36,677 nt of DNA, taken from contig JBMNOE010000023.1 in the NCBI GenBank assembly GCA_050942895.1, positions 1-36,677 on the forward strand, in the 5' to 3' direction. Each line of letters begins with the position of its first letter. Position 1 is the stretch's first letter. The notes below the pieces were generated by a model. It saw only the letters and a list, made by a program, of their open reading frames with translations. It had not been told where the DNA came from and ran no database searches. The position numbers were made by a program, and so were the translations under genes. This document shows positions 13,875-21,473 of this stretch, one piece after another. This DNA comes from JBNRMR01 sp050942895. Lineage in GTDB: Bacteria > Bacillota > Clostridia > Christensenellales > UBA1750.

Positions 13875-15684
13875 AAACGATATTAAAAAAATGATCATCC
13901 GCAGCAATGCAAGGCCGTCTTTTCAGTTTTTTGACGGCGCTTTCGGCAGCTATTACGAGCAGATTACAGGCGACGAAGGCCCCTGCGAAAATGCGAACAT
14001 AGAGCGGCCCGATGTGGTTTTGGACATTCACCGCCGCTATATTGCCGCCGGTGCTGAGGCTATAAAGACGAACACCTACAGAGCGAATGGCGCGGTAATA
14101 AAGGACGAGGGCCTGCTGAAAGAGATAATCAGCCAGGGATATAAAATTGCCGCACAAGCCTGCCGGGGCACGAAGGCCGTGGTTTTCGCCGATATAGGCT
14201 ACATTACCCAGCTTGCGGTCGATGAAAGCAATCACTATCTTCCGGTCGTTCAGGCTTTCATTGAAAATGGTGCAAAGCGCTTCCTGTTTGAAACCTGTGC
14301 GGGTTTTGACGGCGAAAGCGGCATGGGCGAGGCCATCAGGCTGATACGCGAAAGGGTGACGGATGCTTATATAATCGTAACCTTTGCCGCCATGCAGGAC
14401 GGGTATACCGGCGAAGGGCGCTTTTATATCGATCTCATGAGGGAAGCTGCGGCTTTTGGCGCGGACGTGGTGGGGCTTAACTGCCTTTGCGGGCCGGGGC
14501 ATATGCTGCCGCTTTTTAATGGCGTTAAGGGCGAGGATTTCGGCGGCGTTACGCTGGTGGCAATGCCCAACGCCAGCTATCCCGTGAGCCTGAACGGGCG
14601 CATGTTATTTCGCAGCAATTCCGGCTATTTTGCTGAAAAGCTTGCGGAGATCCATGAGCTTGGGGTGGAAATCCTTGGCGGCTGCTGTGGCACAATGCCG
14701 GAGCATATCGCTTTGCTCCGCTCTGTTGTGGAGAAAAGCCGGCGAAAAGGCGCGGCAATAGAGCAGCCTGCGCCGCAGACTGAGCGGAAGGAAAAGCCTT
14801 CTTTTGCAGTTGACGCCTGCGACATGCGAAAGATTGTCGCCGTTGAGATCGACTCCCCGTCGGGCTGCGACGATTCATTCGTTATCGACGCCGCCAAGGC
14901 CATGAAGCTTCGAGGGGCGGACATGATCACCGTGGCGGATTCGCCCCTTTCAAGAGCAAGGGCGGATTCGATTTTGATGGCCTCCAGAATAAAGCGCCTG
15001 GCCGGAATAGACGCTATGCCCCATATCGCCTGCCGCGACCGCAACCGCATTGCGATTAAGGCGGGGCTTTTGGGGGCTTCGCTGGAGGGTATAAACAAAG
15101 TGCTTGCCATAACGGGCGATCCCATAGCGCCGGAGGAAAGAGCGAAGGAAAAGAGCGTTTTTTCATTTAACTCCCTTTCGCTTATCGCTTATTTGAGCAG
15201 CATGAACAGGGAGGTCTTTGCGGGCAGTGAGTTCAGCATCTGCGCGGCGCTGAATGTGAACGCCGCAAACTTCGCCTCGGAGCTTGAAAGGGCGATCCGC
15301 AAGGAAAGGGCAGGCGCGCAGTTTTTCTTCACCCAGGCCATGTTCTGCGAAAGAGCATGCAAGAATTTTATGGATGCGAAAAGCGAGCTCAAGGCTAAGC
15401 TGATAGCAGGGGTGATGCCTGTTTCCAGCTATAATAACGCTGTTTTTCTTAATAATGAGGTGAATGGGATAGACATACCCAGGGAGCTTGTGGAGCTTCT
15501 GGGCTCGGCTGAAACCGGCAGAGAAAGAAGGATTATTTCGCGTGAATTTACAAAGGGGATAATTGACCGTGTCTATGATGCGGCCGACGGCTTTTATATA
15601 GTTATGCCTTTAAAAAGCCTGCGATTGACGGGGGAGATCGTGGAATATATTGTTGGGAAAAACGTGCGCAAAGGGGAGATATAG
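13867..15684 (+). CDS. Homocysteine S-methyltransferase / methylenetetrahydrofolate reductase fusion
   Basis: A 605-residue two-domain protein similar in layout to B. subtilis YitJ. Residues 1-290 are a homocysteine methyltransferase barrel with zinc-ligand Cys in NCLCG (206, with another Cys at 208) and GGCCGT (273-274). Residues about 318-605 are a MetF-type flavin-dependent MTHFR barrel with HIACRDRN, LAITGDP and FFFTQAMF. The reductase makes 5-methyl-THF and the first domain would methylate homocysteine to methionine. ATG 13867 is chosen over GTG 13849; the upstream AAAAGG is weak, so coupling with purB probably drives translation. The next gene starts immediately after the stop codon. 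Confidence 0.93.
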   Translation: MSKNDIKKMIIRSNARPSFQFFDGAFGSYYEQITGDEGPCENANIERPDVVLDIHRRYIAAGAEAIKTNTYRANGAVIKDEGLLKEIISQGYKIAAQACRGTKAVVFADIGYITQLAVDESNHYLPVVQAFIENGAKRFLFETCAGFDGESGMGEAIRLIRERVTDAYIIVTFAAMQDGYTGEGRFYIDLMREAAAFGADVVGLNCLCGPGHMLPLFNGVKGEDFGGVTLVAMPNASYPVSLNGRMLFRSNSGYFAEKLAEIHELGVEILGGCCGTMPEHIALLRSVVEKSRRKGAAIEQPAPQTERKEKPSFAVDACDMRKIVAVEIDSPSGCDDSFVIDAAKAMKLRGADMITVADSPLSRARADSILMASRIKRLAGIDAMPHIACRDRNRIAIKAGLLGASLEGINKVLAITGDPIAPEERAKEKSVFSFNSLSLIAYLSSMNREVFAGSEFSICAALNVNAANFASELERAIRKERAGAQFFFTQAMFCERACKNFMDAKSELKAKLIAGVMPVSSYNNAVFLNNEVNGIDIPRELVELLGSAETGRERRIISREFTKGIIDRVYDAADGFYIVMPLKSLRLTGEIVEYIVGKNVRKGEI

Positions 15685-16473
15685 ATGATAAAGATTGGAG
15701 AAAAGCTGAACAGCTCCATTAAAAGCACGGTGAAAGCTTTAAATGAAAAGGACGAGAAGGCCGTTATTTCGCTGATAAAAAAACAAGATACGGCCGGGGC
15801 GGATTTTTTGGACATCAACACCGCCGCCTGTTCCTGGGGCGAACTCGACTGCATGAAATGGGTGGTGGGCCTTGCGAAAAAGCACAGCCATTGCGGCATA
15901 ATGCTGGATTCGCCTAATCCGGACGTGATACTGGGCGCTTTGGAGATGGCAGGAGACAATGCGATTGTAAACTCAGTCACCCCCATCGACCGCTATGGCG
16001 AGCTGGTTCCCGTAATCGCGCAAAGAGGGCTGGGCGTTGTGGCCCTTCCGATAGAAAAAACCCTTACTCAGAGCCTTTCAAGCAGGATTGAAAGCGCCTT
16101 TAATCTGATAAGCAGACTTCGTCAGGACGGCGTTTCAGATGAAAACATATATCTGGATATATTGGTGGAAAGCCTTGCGGTAAACGACAGGAGCGGCAGA
16201 AACTGCATTGAAACCATCGCCGCTGTGAAGAAAAAGTTTCCGGATGTTAAAACCACCGGGGGACTGTCGAACATTTCCTTCGGACTTCCCGAACGAGCCC
16301 TTATAAACCGAACATTCGCTGCGGTAGCCGTTATTGCGGGCCTTGACAGCGCCATAATGGACGTGAACGACCCCGCTTTGACAGACTCCATTTGCGCCGC
16401 GGAGGCTCTGGGCGGCAGGGACGAGTTTTGCATCGAATACATCATGCACTGCCGTGAAAAGGCAGGGCAATGA
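15685..16473 (+). CDS. Methyltetrahydrofolate:corrinoid methyltransferase (MeTr-like)
   Basis: A 262-residue pterin-binding TIM barrel of the DHPS/MeTr superfamily. Visible motifs are IGEKLNSS at the N-terminus, DINTAACS, MLDSPNPDV, VNSVTP and GLSNISFGLP, all matching the domain that moves the methyl group of 5-methyl-THF to cob(I)alamin in MetH and AcsE. It starts at the base after the preceding stop codon, so it is co-translated with the HMT-MTHFR protein. Together these correspond to modules 1 and 2 of MetH plus MetF; the B12-binding and reactivation modules are absent locally. A role in acetogenesis cannot be excluded, but the neighbours favour methionine synthesis. Confidence 0.9.
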   Translation: MIKIGEKLNSSIKSTVKALNEKDEKAVISLIKKQDTAGADFLDINTAACSWGELDCMKWVVGLAKKHSHCGIMLDSPNPDVILGALEMAGDNAIVNSVTPIDRYGELVPVIAQRGLGVVALPIEKTLTQSLSSRIESAFNLISRLRQDGVSDENIYLDILVESLAVNDRSGRNCIETIAAVKKKFPDVKTTGGLSNISFGLPERALINRTFAAVAVIAGLDSAIMDVNDPALTDSICAAEALGGRDEFCIEYIMHCREKAGQ

Positions 16474-16474
16474 G

Positions 16475-17800
16475 CTACAGGCTTGTTGCCGCGCTAAAGC
16501 CTGCAAGCCTGCCCGACGACCAGGCCCATTGCAGGTTGTAGCCCCCGCAGTCGCCGTCGATGTCAAGCAATTCTCCGCAGGCGTAAAGGCCGGGGACGAT
16601 TTCGCTCTTGAGCGTCGCGGGGTCAAACTCGCAGGTTCTGGCGCCGCCGGCCGTCACCTGGGCGGATTTAAGCCCCAGGTCGCCGGTTATGGAAAACTCC
16701 CAGGCGGATAGCTGCGCTGCGATGGCCTTAATCTCTTTAGTGTCAAGGCTTTGCGCCTGCCTGCTTAGTGGGGCTACTCCCGCCGCCTTTATTGCCATCA
16801 TGCCCAGGCGCTTTTGCACAAGGCCGGTGAGAAAGTCCTCCAGTTTGGCCCAAGGCCTTGCCGCCTGCCTGGCAAAAAGATGGCTGACAAGCTGGCTTTG
16901 AGAAAATTCAGGCAACATGTTTATGCTGAAATAAGGCCTTTCGCCCGCGGTCATGGCGCTGATGGCGCGGCCCGAAAGCTGCATAATCGCCGGCCCTGAA
17001 AGGCCGTATTTTGTTAGCAGCACTTCCCCGGAATATTCCAGGGGAATTTTTTTATATTTTTCATTTTTACTATCGGTTATAAGGGAAACATGGGCGTCGA
17101 CCCGGATGCCGTCCATCGCCTTTGTGTATTCGCTATCGCATTCAAGCTGCACGATTGACGGCCGTATGGCGGTGATGCTGTGGCCCAGGGCTTTCAGCAG
17201 CTCATAGCCGGCGAAGGAACCTCCCAGGGAGGGCGACGCAGCCCCTCCGCAGGCGACTATCGCTTTTTTGCAGTCTATAATAAAAACGTTTTTGTCAATT
17301 TCGCAGGAGATGTCTAAGCCCGATGATTTCCGCGCAATTTTAAGGACGTTTGCGTTTGTCAGCAGATCGATTTTCAGATGCTCCGCCTCGTGGCGCAGCG
17401 CGTCGATGACCGCCCCCGCCGAAAGGGAGTAGGGGTAAAGGCGTCCTTCGCTTCCTTCCTCCCGCAGAGGAACGCCCATATCTTCAAAAAACTCGCAGGT
17501 GCTCTCAAGGCCGTATCTTTCAAAGGCGGGCCGGATAAATTCAGTATTTTCACCGTGATAAAAAACGCCGGAGAGATTTTTGTTTGATATATTGCAGCGC
17601 CCGTTGCCGGAAGCAAGGATCTTCCTGCCGGGACGGGCCGATTTTTCCAGCAGCAGAACGCCGGAATCAGGGCGAACTCGCTTGGCTTCTATCGCCGCGG
17701 CAAGGCCGGAAGCCCCCGCGCCGATGATCGCTATGTCAACACTTTTCTTTTTGCCCGTCATGTCGCAAACGGGCATTATGTCTTGCGCAAAATCTTTCAT
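16475..17800 (-). CDS. BaiN/HI0933-family FAD-dependent oxidoreductase
   Basis: A 441-residue flavoprotein of the HI0933/YhiN family. The dinucleotide-binding motif IIGAGASGLAAAIEA (GxGxxG at about 27-32), the family motif PGRKILASGNGRCNISN and the C-terminal VTAGGARTCEFDPATLKS and GLYACGELLDIDGDCGGYNLQWAWSSG, split here for length, are diagnostic. Some relatives (BaiN) act in bile-acid dehydroxylation, but most have unknown substrates, so I give no gene symbol. ATG 17800 has AAGGCGG eight bases upstream on the minus strand. It is convergent with the MeTr gene with a single base between the stops. Confidence 0.88.
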   Translation of the reverse strand: MKDFAQDIMPVCDMTGKKKSVDIAIIGAGASGLAAAIEAKRVRPDSGVLLLEKSARPGRKILASGNGRCNISNKNLSGVFYHGENTEFIRPAFERYGLESTCEFFEDMGVPLREEGSEGRLYPYSLSAGAVIDALRHEAEHLKIDLLTNANVLKIARKSSGLDISCEIDKNVFIIDCKKAIVACGGAASPSLGGSFAGYELLKALGHSITAIRPSIVQLECDSEYTKAMDGIRVDAHVSLITDSKNEKYKKIPLEYSGEVLLTKYGLSGPAIMQLSGRAISAMTAGERPYFSINMLPEFSQSQLVSHLFARQAARPWAKLEDFLTGLVQKRLGMMAIKAAGVAPLSRQAQSLDTKEIKAIAAQLSAWEFSITGDLGLKSAQVTAGGARTCEFDPATLKSEIVPGLYACGELLDIDGDCGGYNLQWAWSSGRLAGFSAATSL

Positions 17801-17820
17801 TAGTAACACCGCCTTTATGA

Positions 17821-17849
17821 ATTGTATATTATTTGCGCTTTTTTTTCAA
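17821..17849 (-). promoter_or_regulatory. Predicted promoter of the BaiN-type gene (minus strand)
   Basis: On the minus strand TTGAAA (plus-strand 17844-17849) and TACAAT (17821-17826) are separated by 17 bp, matching the consensus at four and five of six bases. The start would be about 10 bases before the AAGGCGG ribosome binding site. It is divergent from the DUF4321 promoter. Confidence 0.55.
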
Positions 17850-17909
17850 TGCCCGCTGAAATCAAGTAGTTATAGCAAAATTAAACATTTTTTATCGCCG
17901 TGCTTGTCC

Positions 17910-17938
17910 TTGTTTGCCGTTTATTACTGTGCTATAAT
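17910..17938 (+). promoter_or_regulatory. Predicted promoter of the DUF4321-maf-mreBCD region
   Basis: TTGTTT (17910-17915), a 17-bp spacer and a perfect TATAAT (17933-17938). It is the only good promoter upstream of DUF4321, maf and mreB, which are spaced so closely that they are probably one transcript. Confidence 0.6.
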
Positions 17939-18003
17939 AATATAAAATGCGCATATTAGCATGAACGCGCAGGGTATGGGAAAACGGAAACCATGGAGGA
18001 AGT

Positions 18004-18261
18004 ATGAGAAAAGGCAAGCGTTCGCCCGCAGTGTTGGTTTTGCTTTTGATAGCCGGAGCGGTCATCGGAAGTGCGCTTTGGTCGATGCTGGCGCCGCTTT
18101 TGCCGGAGGCTCTTGCGAAAAACTTCTCCATCGGCTCCACCTCAGGTCCTTGGAGCGTTGACTTGGTCTTCATATCGCTGACCCTTGGAATCGTGCTTTC
18201 GCTGAACATTGGCAGCCTGATAGGCATCATTGTGGCGATAGTCGTTTTCTACAGCCTCTGA
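18004..18261 (+). CDS. DUF4321 small membrane protein
   Basis: An 85-residue protein with a basic N-terminus (MRKGKRSP), a first hydrophobic helix at about 9-30, an extracytoplasmic loop with SIGSTSGPWSVDL and a second helix at about 53-84 that ends at the C-terminus. This layout and its position directly before maf and mreB match the DUF4321 family of Clostridia. Function is unknown; the location suggests a link to envelope growth. The ATG follows GGAGGAAGT, with the site GGAGG at 17996-18000. It lies 12 bp before maf. Confidence 0.82.
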   Translation: MRKGKRSPAVLVLLLIAGAVIGSALWSMLAPLLPEALAKNFSIGSTSGPWSVDLVFISLTLGIVLSLNIGSLIGIIVAIVVFYSL

Positions 18262-18273
18262 GGCTGACCGAGT

Positions 18274-18897
18274 ATGACTGCACCCTTTAAGCCCCAAAAG
18301 GCAAGCAAAAGACTGGTGCTGGCCTCGTCATCGCCCAGAAGGAAGATGCTTTTAGAACAGGTGAAGGCGGATTTTATTATTCGCATACCTGATGTGGATG
18401 AAGCCTTCAACGAAGAATTGCTCAATGCTCATGGCCTTGACGCAGCCCTTTGCGATGTGGCGAAAAGAAAGGCGCAGGCCGTCTTTTATTCGATGGCGGA
18501 GCACGAAAAAGAAGGCTATGACTTTATAGTCTCGGCGGACACAATAGTCTGCATGGACGATGTGGTTTACGGGAAACCTCATAGCGAAGAAGAAGCGTTT
18601 TTGATGCTAAAGAGCATCGCCGGAAGGAGTCACAGCGTTAAAACCGGTGTGGGCGTCATAAACTGCAGAACCGGCGCCCATGATGAAAAGGTGGAGACGA
18701 CATTTGTTCACATCGCACCGCTTAGCGATGGCGAAATTTATGATTATATTTTAACGGGCGAGCCGATGGACAAGGCCGGGGCATATGCCGCGCAGGGCAT
18801 CGGTGCAAGGTTCGTAAGAAGGATAGAGGGCTGCTATTATAATGTGGTGGGCCTTCCGCTGGGCTTGATGTTTGATATTTTTGATGATATTTGTTAA
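18274..18897 (+). CDS. maf: Maf-family nucleoside triphosphate pyrophosphatase
   Basis: Maf proteins hydrolyse non-canonical or modified nucleoside triphosphates to monophosphates, and overexpression can inhibit septation. The N-terminal LASSSPRRKMLLEQ is the substrate-loop signature, followed by DFIVSADTIVCMDD and GKPHSEEEAF with conserved acidic residues. Length is 207 residues. The N-terminus is slightly extended (MTAPFKPQKASKR). No strong ribosome binding site precedes ATG 18274, so coupling to DUF4321 12 bp upstream is likely. It lies before mreB, the usual Firmicutes arrangement. Confidence 0.94.
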   Translation: MTAPFKPQKASKRLVLASSSPRRKMLLEQVKADFIIRIPDVDEAFNEELLNAHGLDAALCDVAKRKAQAVFYSMAEHEKEGYDFIVSADTIVCMDDVVYGKPHSEEEAFLMLKSIAGRSHSVKTGVGVINCRTGAHDEKVETTFVHIAPLSDGEIYDYILTGEPMDKAGAYAAQGIGARFVRRIEGCYYNVVGLPLGLMFDIFDDIC

Positions 18898-18908
18898 GGG
18901 GATATATA

Positions 18909-19943
18909 ATGAGCTTTTTAGGGCTTTTTGGCAATGATTTGGCCATAGATTTGGGCACTGCAAATATATTGGTGCATGTTCGGGGCAGGGGTATAGTGCT
19001 GCGGGAGCCAAGCGTGGTGGCGGTTCATTCGGACATGCGAAGGCATGTGCTGGCGGTGGGCTCCGAGGCAAAGGGAATGATGGGCAGAACGCCGGGCGGC
19101 ATAGTGGCCGTAAGACCCATGCAGGAGGGCGTCATAGCCGATTTTGACATAACCGAAATAATGCTGAAATATTTCATCAAAAAAGCCGGCAGCAGCTTTT
19201 TTTCGCTGGTGAGGCCCAGGGTTGTGGTGTCGGTGCCCCATGGCGTAACCCCGGTTGAGCGCAGGGCGGTGGACGAGGCCACGAAGAATGCCGGCGCCCG
19301 GAAGGTATACATAGTGGAGGAGCCCATGGCGGCGGCCATTGGCGCGGGTATGCCGGTGAAGGACCCCACCGGTTCGATGATTGTGGACATAGGCGGCGGC
19401 ACATGCGAGGTGGCGGTCATCAGCCTTGGGGGAATAGTGGCGGCAAGGTCCATCCGTGTGGGCGGCAACAAGCTGGACGAGGCAATAATCGAATACGTAA
19501 AAAGGGAGCATAATCTGCTTATCGGAGAAAGAACGGCAGAGGAAGTGAAGCTGGAGATCGGCTCTGCCATGCTTTCGGAGGTGCCGGACATAATCAGGAT
19601 CCGCGGGCGCGATCTGGTCACCGGCTACCCCCAGACAATCGATATCGACGGCGACGAGATTCGCGATGCCATGCGAGAGCCCCTAATAACCATCTTAAAC
19701 GCAATAAAGAGCACCCTTGAGAGCACGCCTCCGGAGCTGGCGTCCGACATCATACAAAGGGGAGTGGTGCTTTCGGGCGGCGGCGCGCTTTTGAATGGGC
19801 TGGACACGCTGATTTCAATCGAAACGGGAATCCCGGTTTATATCGCTGAAAACCCGCTGGACTGCGTGGTCAACGGCGCGGGGATGATGCTGGAGGATGC
19901 GCAGCTTCTGAAAATGTGCACACAGGGCTCCGGCGACGATTAG
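18909..19943 (+). CDS. mreB: Rod-shape determining protein MreB
   Basis: MreB is the actin-like filament that guides lateral wall synthesis. The ATPase-fold motifs are DLGTANILVHV (phosphate 1), EEPMAAAIGAG, DIGGGTCEVAVISLGG (phosphate 2; Cys replaces the usual second Thr or Asp) and LSGGGALLNGLD (adenosine). At 344 residues it is normal in length. I use ATG 18909, preceded by AAGGGG at 18896-18901; a TTG at 18891 overlaps maf and has no site. It is followed by a 133-bp spacer with a nested inverted repeat before mreC. Confidence 0.96.
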   Translation: MSFLGLFGNDLAIDLGTANILVHVRGRGIVLREPSVVAVHSDMRRHVLAVGSEAKGMMGRTPGGIVAVRPMQEGVIADFDITEIMLKYFIKKAGSSFFSLVRPRVVVSVPHGVTPVERRAVDEATKNAGARKVYIVEEPMAAAIGAGMPVKDPTGSMIVDIGGGTCEVAVISLGGIVAARSIRVGGNKLDEAIIEYVKREHNLLIGERTAEEVKLEIGSAMLSEVPDIIRIRGRDLVTGYPQTIDIDGDEIRDAMREPLITILNAIKSTLESTPPELASDIIQRGVVLSGGGALLNGLDTLISIETGIPVYIAENPLDCVVNGAGMMLEDAQLLKMCTQGSGDD

Positions 19944-19982
19944 TTTTCCCTTTTTCCCGTTTGGCTCAATGCAAACCAAAAC

Positions 19983-20037
19983 ACAATTTAATTCGTTTTA
20001 AATGGGGAAGGGCAGCCTTCCCCGTATCTTAAATTGT
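19983..20037 (+). other. Nested inverted repeats between mreB and mreC
   Basis: ACAATTTAA (19983-19991) and TTAAATTGT (20029-20037) are a perfect 9-bp outer stem. Inside it GGGGAAGG (20004-20011) and CCTTCCCC (20016-20023) form a perfect 8-bp hairpin with a GCAG loop. In RNA the two helices are compatible, giving a two-tier structure about 40 bases before the mreC ribosome binding site. There is no T-tract after it, so it is not a normal terminator. It may be an mRNA processing or stability element that sets the MreB:MreC ratio. Confidence 0.55.
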
Positions 20038-20076
20038 CGGGCGGTTAGGCTCATGCCCGAAAAATGGAGATGAACT

Positions 20077-20943
20077 ATGAGGAGACTTCGCACAAGGGCA
20101 CAAACAAGGCGTATGCGCGGCTTTATATCGGCGGGCGTCATCGTGGTCGTTTCCGTTCTTTTGATAGTGTCGTCAATGAGCGGGTGGATAAATCTATCCT
20201 TTCTGTCGGTCATTCCTCAGCACACGATAATCCCGGTGAAGAACTTCATCGAAAAAACCGTTGCAGATTTCAGATCCGTATTTGCGGACTCCACTTTGAT
20301 CGCCGAGGAAAACCAGCGGCTTCATCAGGAGCTTTCCAGAATGGAGCTGGAGCTTGCCGGGCTAAGCGAGCTGAAGGCTGAAAACCAGCGGCTCAGGCAG
20401 CTTTTGCAGATAGACGAAAGAGGCGAGTTTGAATATGTGGGCGCCAGGGTGATGGCCATGACGCCGGGGAACTGGCTGAGCGAGTTCAGCATAGACAAGG
20501 GCTCTGGCGACGGAATGCGGGAGGGGATGCCGGTGGTGACATCCAAGGGCTTGGTGGGTAAAATTACCGAGGTGGCTCCGGGCATGAGCATGGTTAGGGC
20601 CGTGGTGGACAGCAGAAGCGCCCTGGCGGGGATAGTCGAGCGGACGCGGGATAATGGCGTCGTCAACGGTATATTGCAGCTTGACGGCAGCGGCGGCCTC
20701 CTTCGGATGATGTACCTTTCCTCCGAAACGGAGCTGGCGATAGGCGACAGGGTCCTGACCAGCGGGCTGGAGGGCGAGTACCCGAAGGGGCTGCTGATAG
20801 GCACAATCAGCCAGGTTTCCCGAGGGACGGCATCTGAAAGCGGCTATGTGATAATCAGCCCTGCGGCGGACTTCCTGCGGATTGAGGAGGTGCTGGTGAT
20901 AACCAATGCACAGCCCGCCGCAGAAGCGGAAGGCGGTCAGTGA
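20077..20943 (+). CDS. mreC: Rod-shape determining protein MreC
   Basis: MreC is a bitopic membrane protein that links MreB to PBP2 outside the membrane. The 288-residue protein has a basic cytoplasmic tail, one transmembrane helix (about 16-36), a coiled coil rich in Glu/Leu (about 65-110, EENQRLHQELSRMELEL) and the two beta-barrel MreC domain with GSGDGMREGMPVVTSKGLVG and GDRVLTSGLEG. GGAGATG precedes the ATG. The stop overlaps mreD as TGATG. Confidence 0.95.
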   Translation: MRRLRTRAQTRRMRGFISAGVIVVVSVLLIVSSMSGWINLSFLSVIPQHTIIPVKNFIEKTVADFRSVFADSTLIAEENQRLHQELSRMELELAGLSELKAENQRLRQLLQIDERGEFEYVGARVMAMTPGNWLSEFSIDKGSGDGMREGMPVVTSKGLVGKITEVAPGMSMVRAVVDSRSALAGIVERTRDNGVVNGILQLDGSGGLLRMMYLSSETELAIGDRVLTSGLEGEYPKGLLIGTISQVSRGTASESGYVIISPAADFLRIEEVLVITNAQPAAEAEGGQ

Positions 20944-21452
20944 TGCAGTACATTCTTGAGGCTCTGGCGCTGTTGGCGGCGCTTTTGCTGCAACTGGTTT
21001 TATCGCCCCATATCGCCATTGCGGGGGTCAGCCCGGACATCGTTTTTGCGGTGGTGGTGTCCTTGGCTTCATTCGCCAAGTTCACAAGGGGCACCGTCTA
21101 TGGCGCGGCGGTGGGCTTCACGCTGGACATGCTCTTTCTTCGCCCGGGCTTTTTTCTTCTGCAATACACCCTTTCCGGCGCATTGGCTGGCCTTGTTTCA
21201 ACCAATAAGGCCACCCGGTTCATACAGCCCATAATCATCTGCCTTCCGGCATACTTTGTGAAAGAAATAATAACGGTTATTATTTTAAACGCCCAGGGTG
21301 CGGTGGTTCAATGGCTGCAGGTGGCGGCGAAGATAGGCATCGGTGCAATTTATACTGCGGCTATATCGTTTATAATATACCTGCTGGCGGAGCTTTGCTA
21401 TAAGGCCGCGGGGATAGGCCGTGGTCAGGAGATCATATTCGATGAAAAGTAA
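20943..21452 (+). CDS. mreD: Rod-shape determining protein MreD
   Basis: A 169-residue polytopic membrane protein with about five hydrophobic helices. The stretch ISPDIVFAVVV-like (here VSPDIVFAVVVSLASF) and the later AAVGFTLDMLFLRPGFFLLQYTL match MreD. I use the ATG at 20943, which shares one base with the mreC stop, rather than the GTG at 20940; the start is translationally coupled. It is followed after 21 bp by PBP2. Confidence 0.93.
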   Translation: MQYILEALALLAALLLQLVLSPHIAIAGVSPDIVFAVVVSLASFAKFTRGTVYGAAVGFTLDMLFLRPGFFLLQYTLSGALAGLVSTNKATRFIQPIIICLPAYFVKEIITVIILNAQGAVVQWLQVAAKIGIGAIYTAAISFIIYLLAELCYKAAGIGRGQEIIFDEK

Positions 21453-21473
21453 AAAAACGAAAGGCTTTTAGGG

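Noticed and set aside
13864..14502. 212-codon minus-strand open frame inside the HMT-MTHFR gene
   Set aside because: Shadow of a conserved gene; no domain or ribosome binding site.
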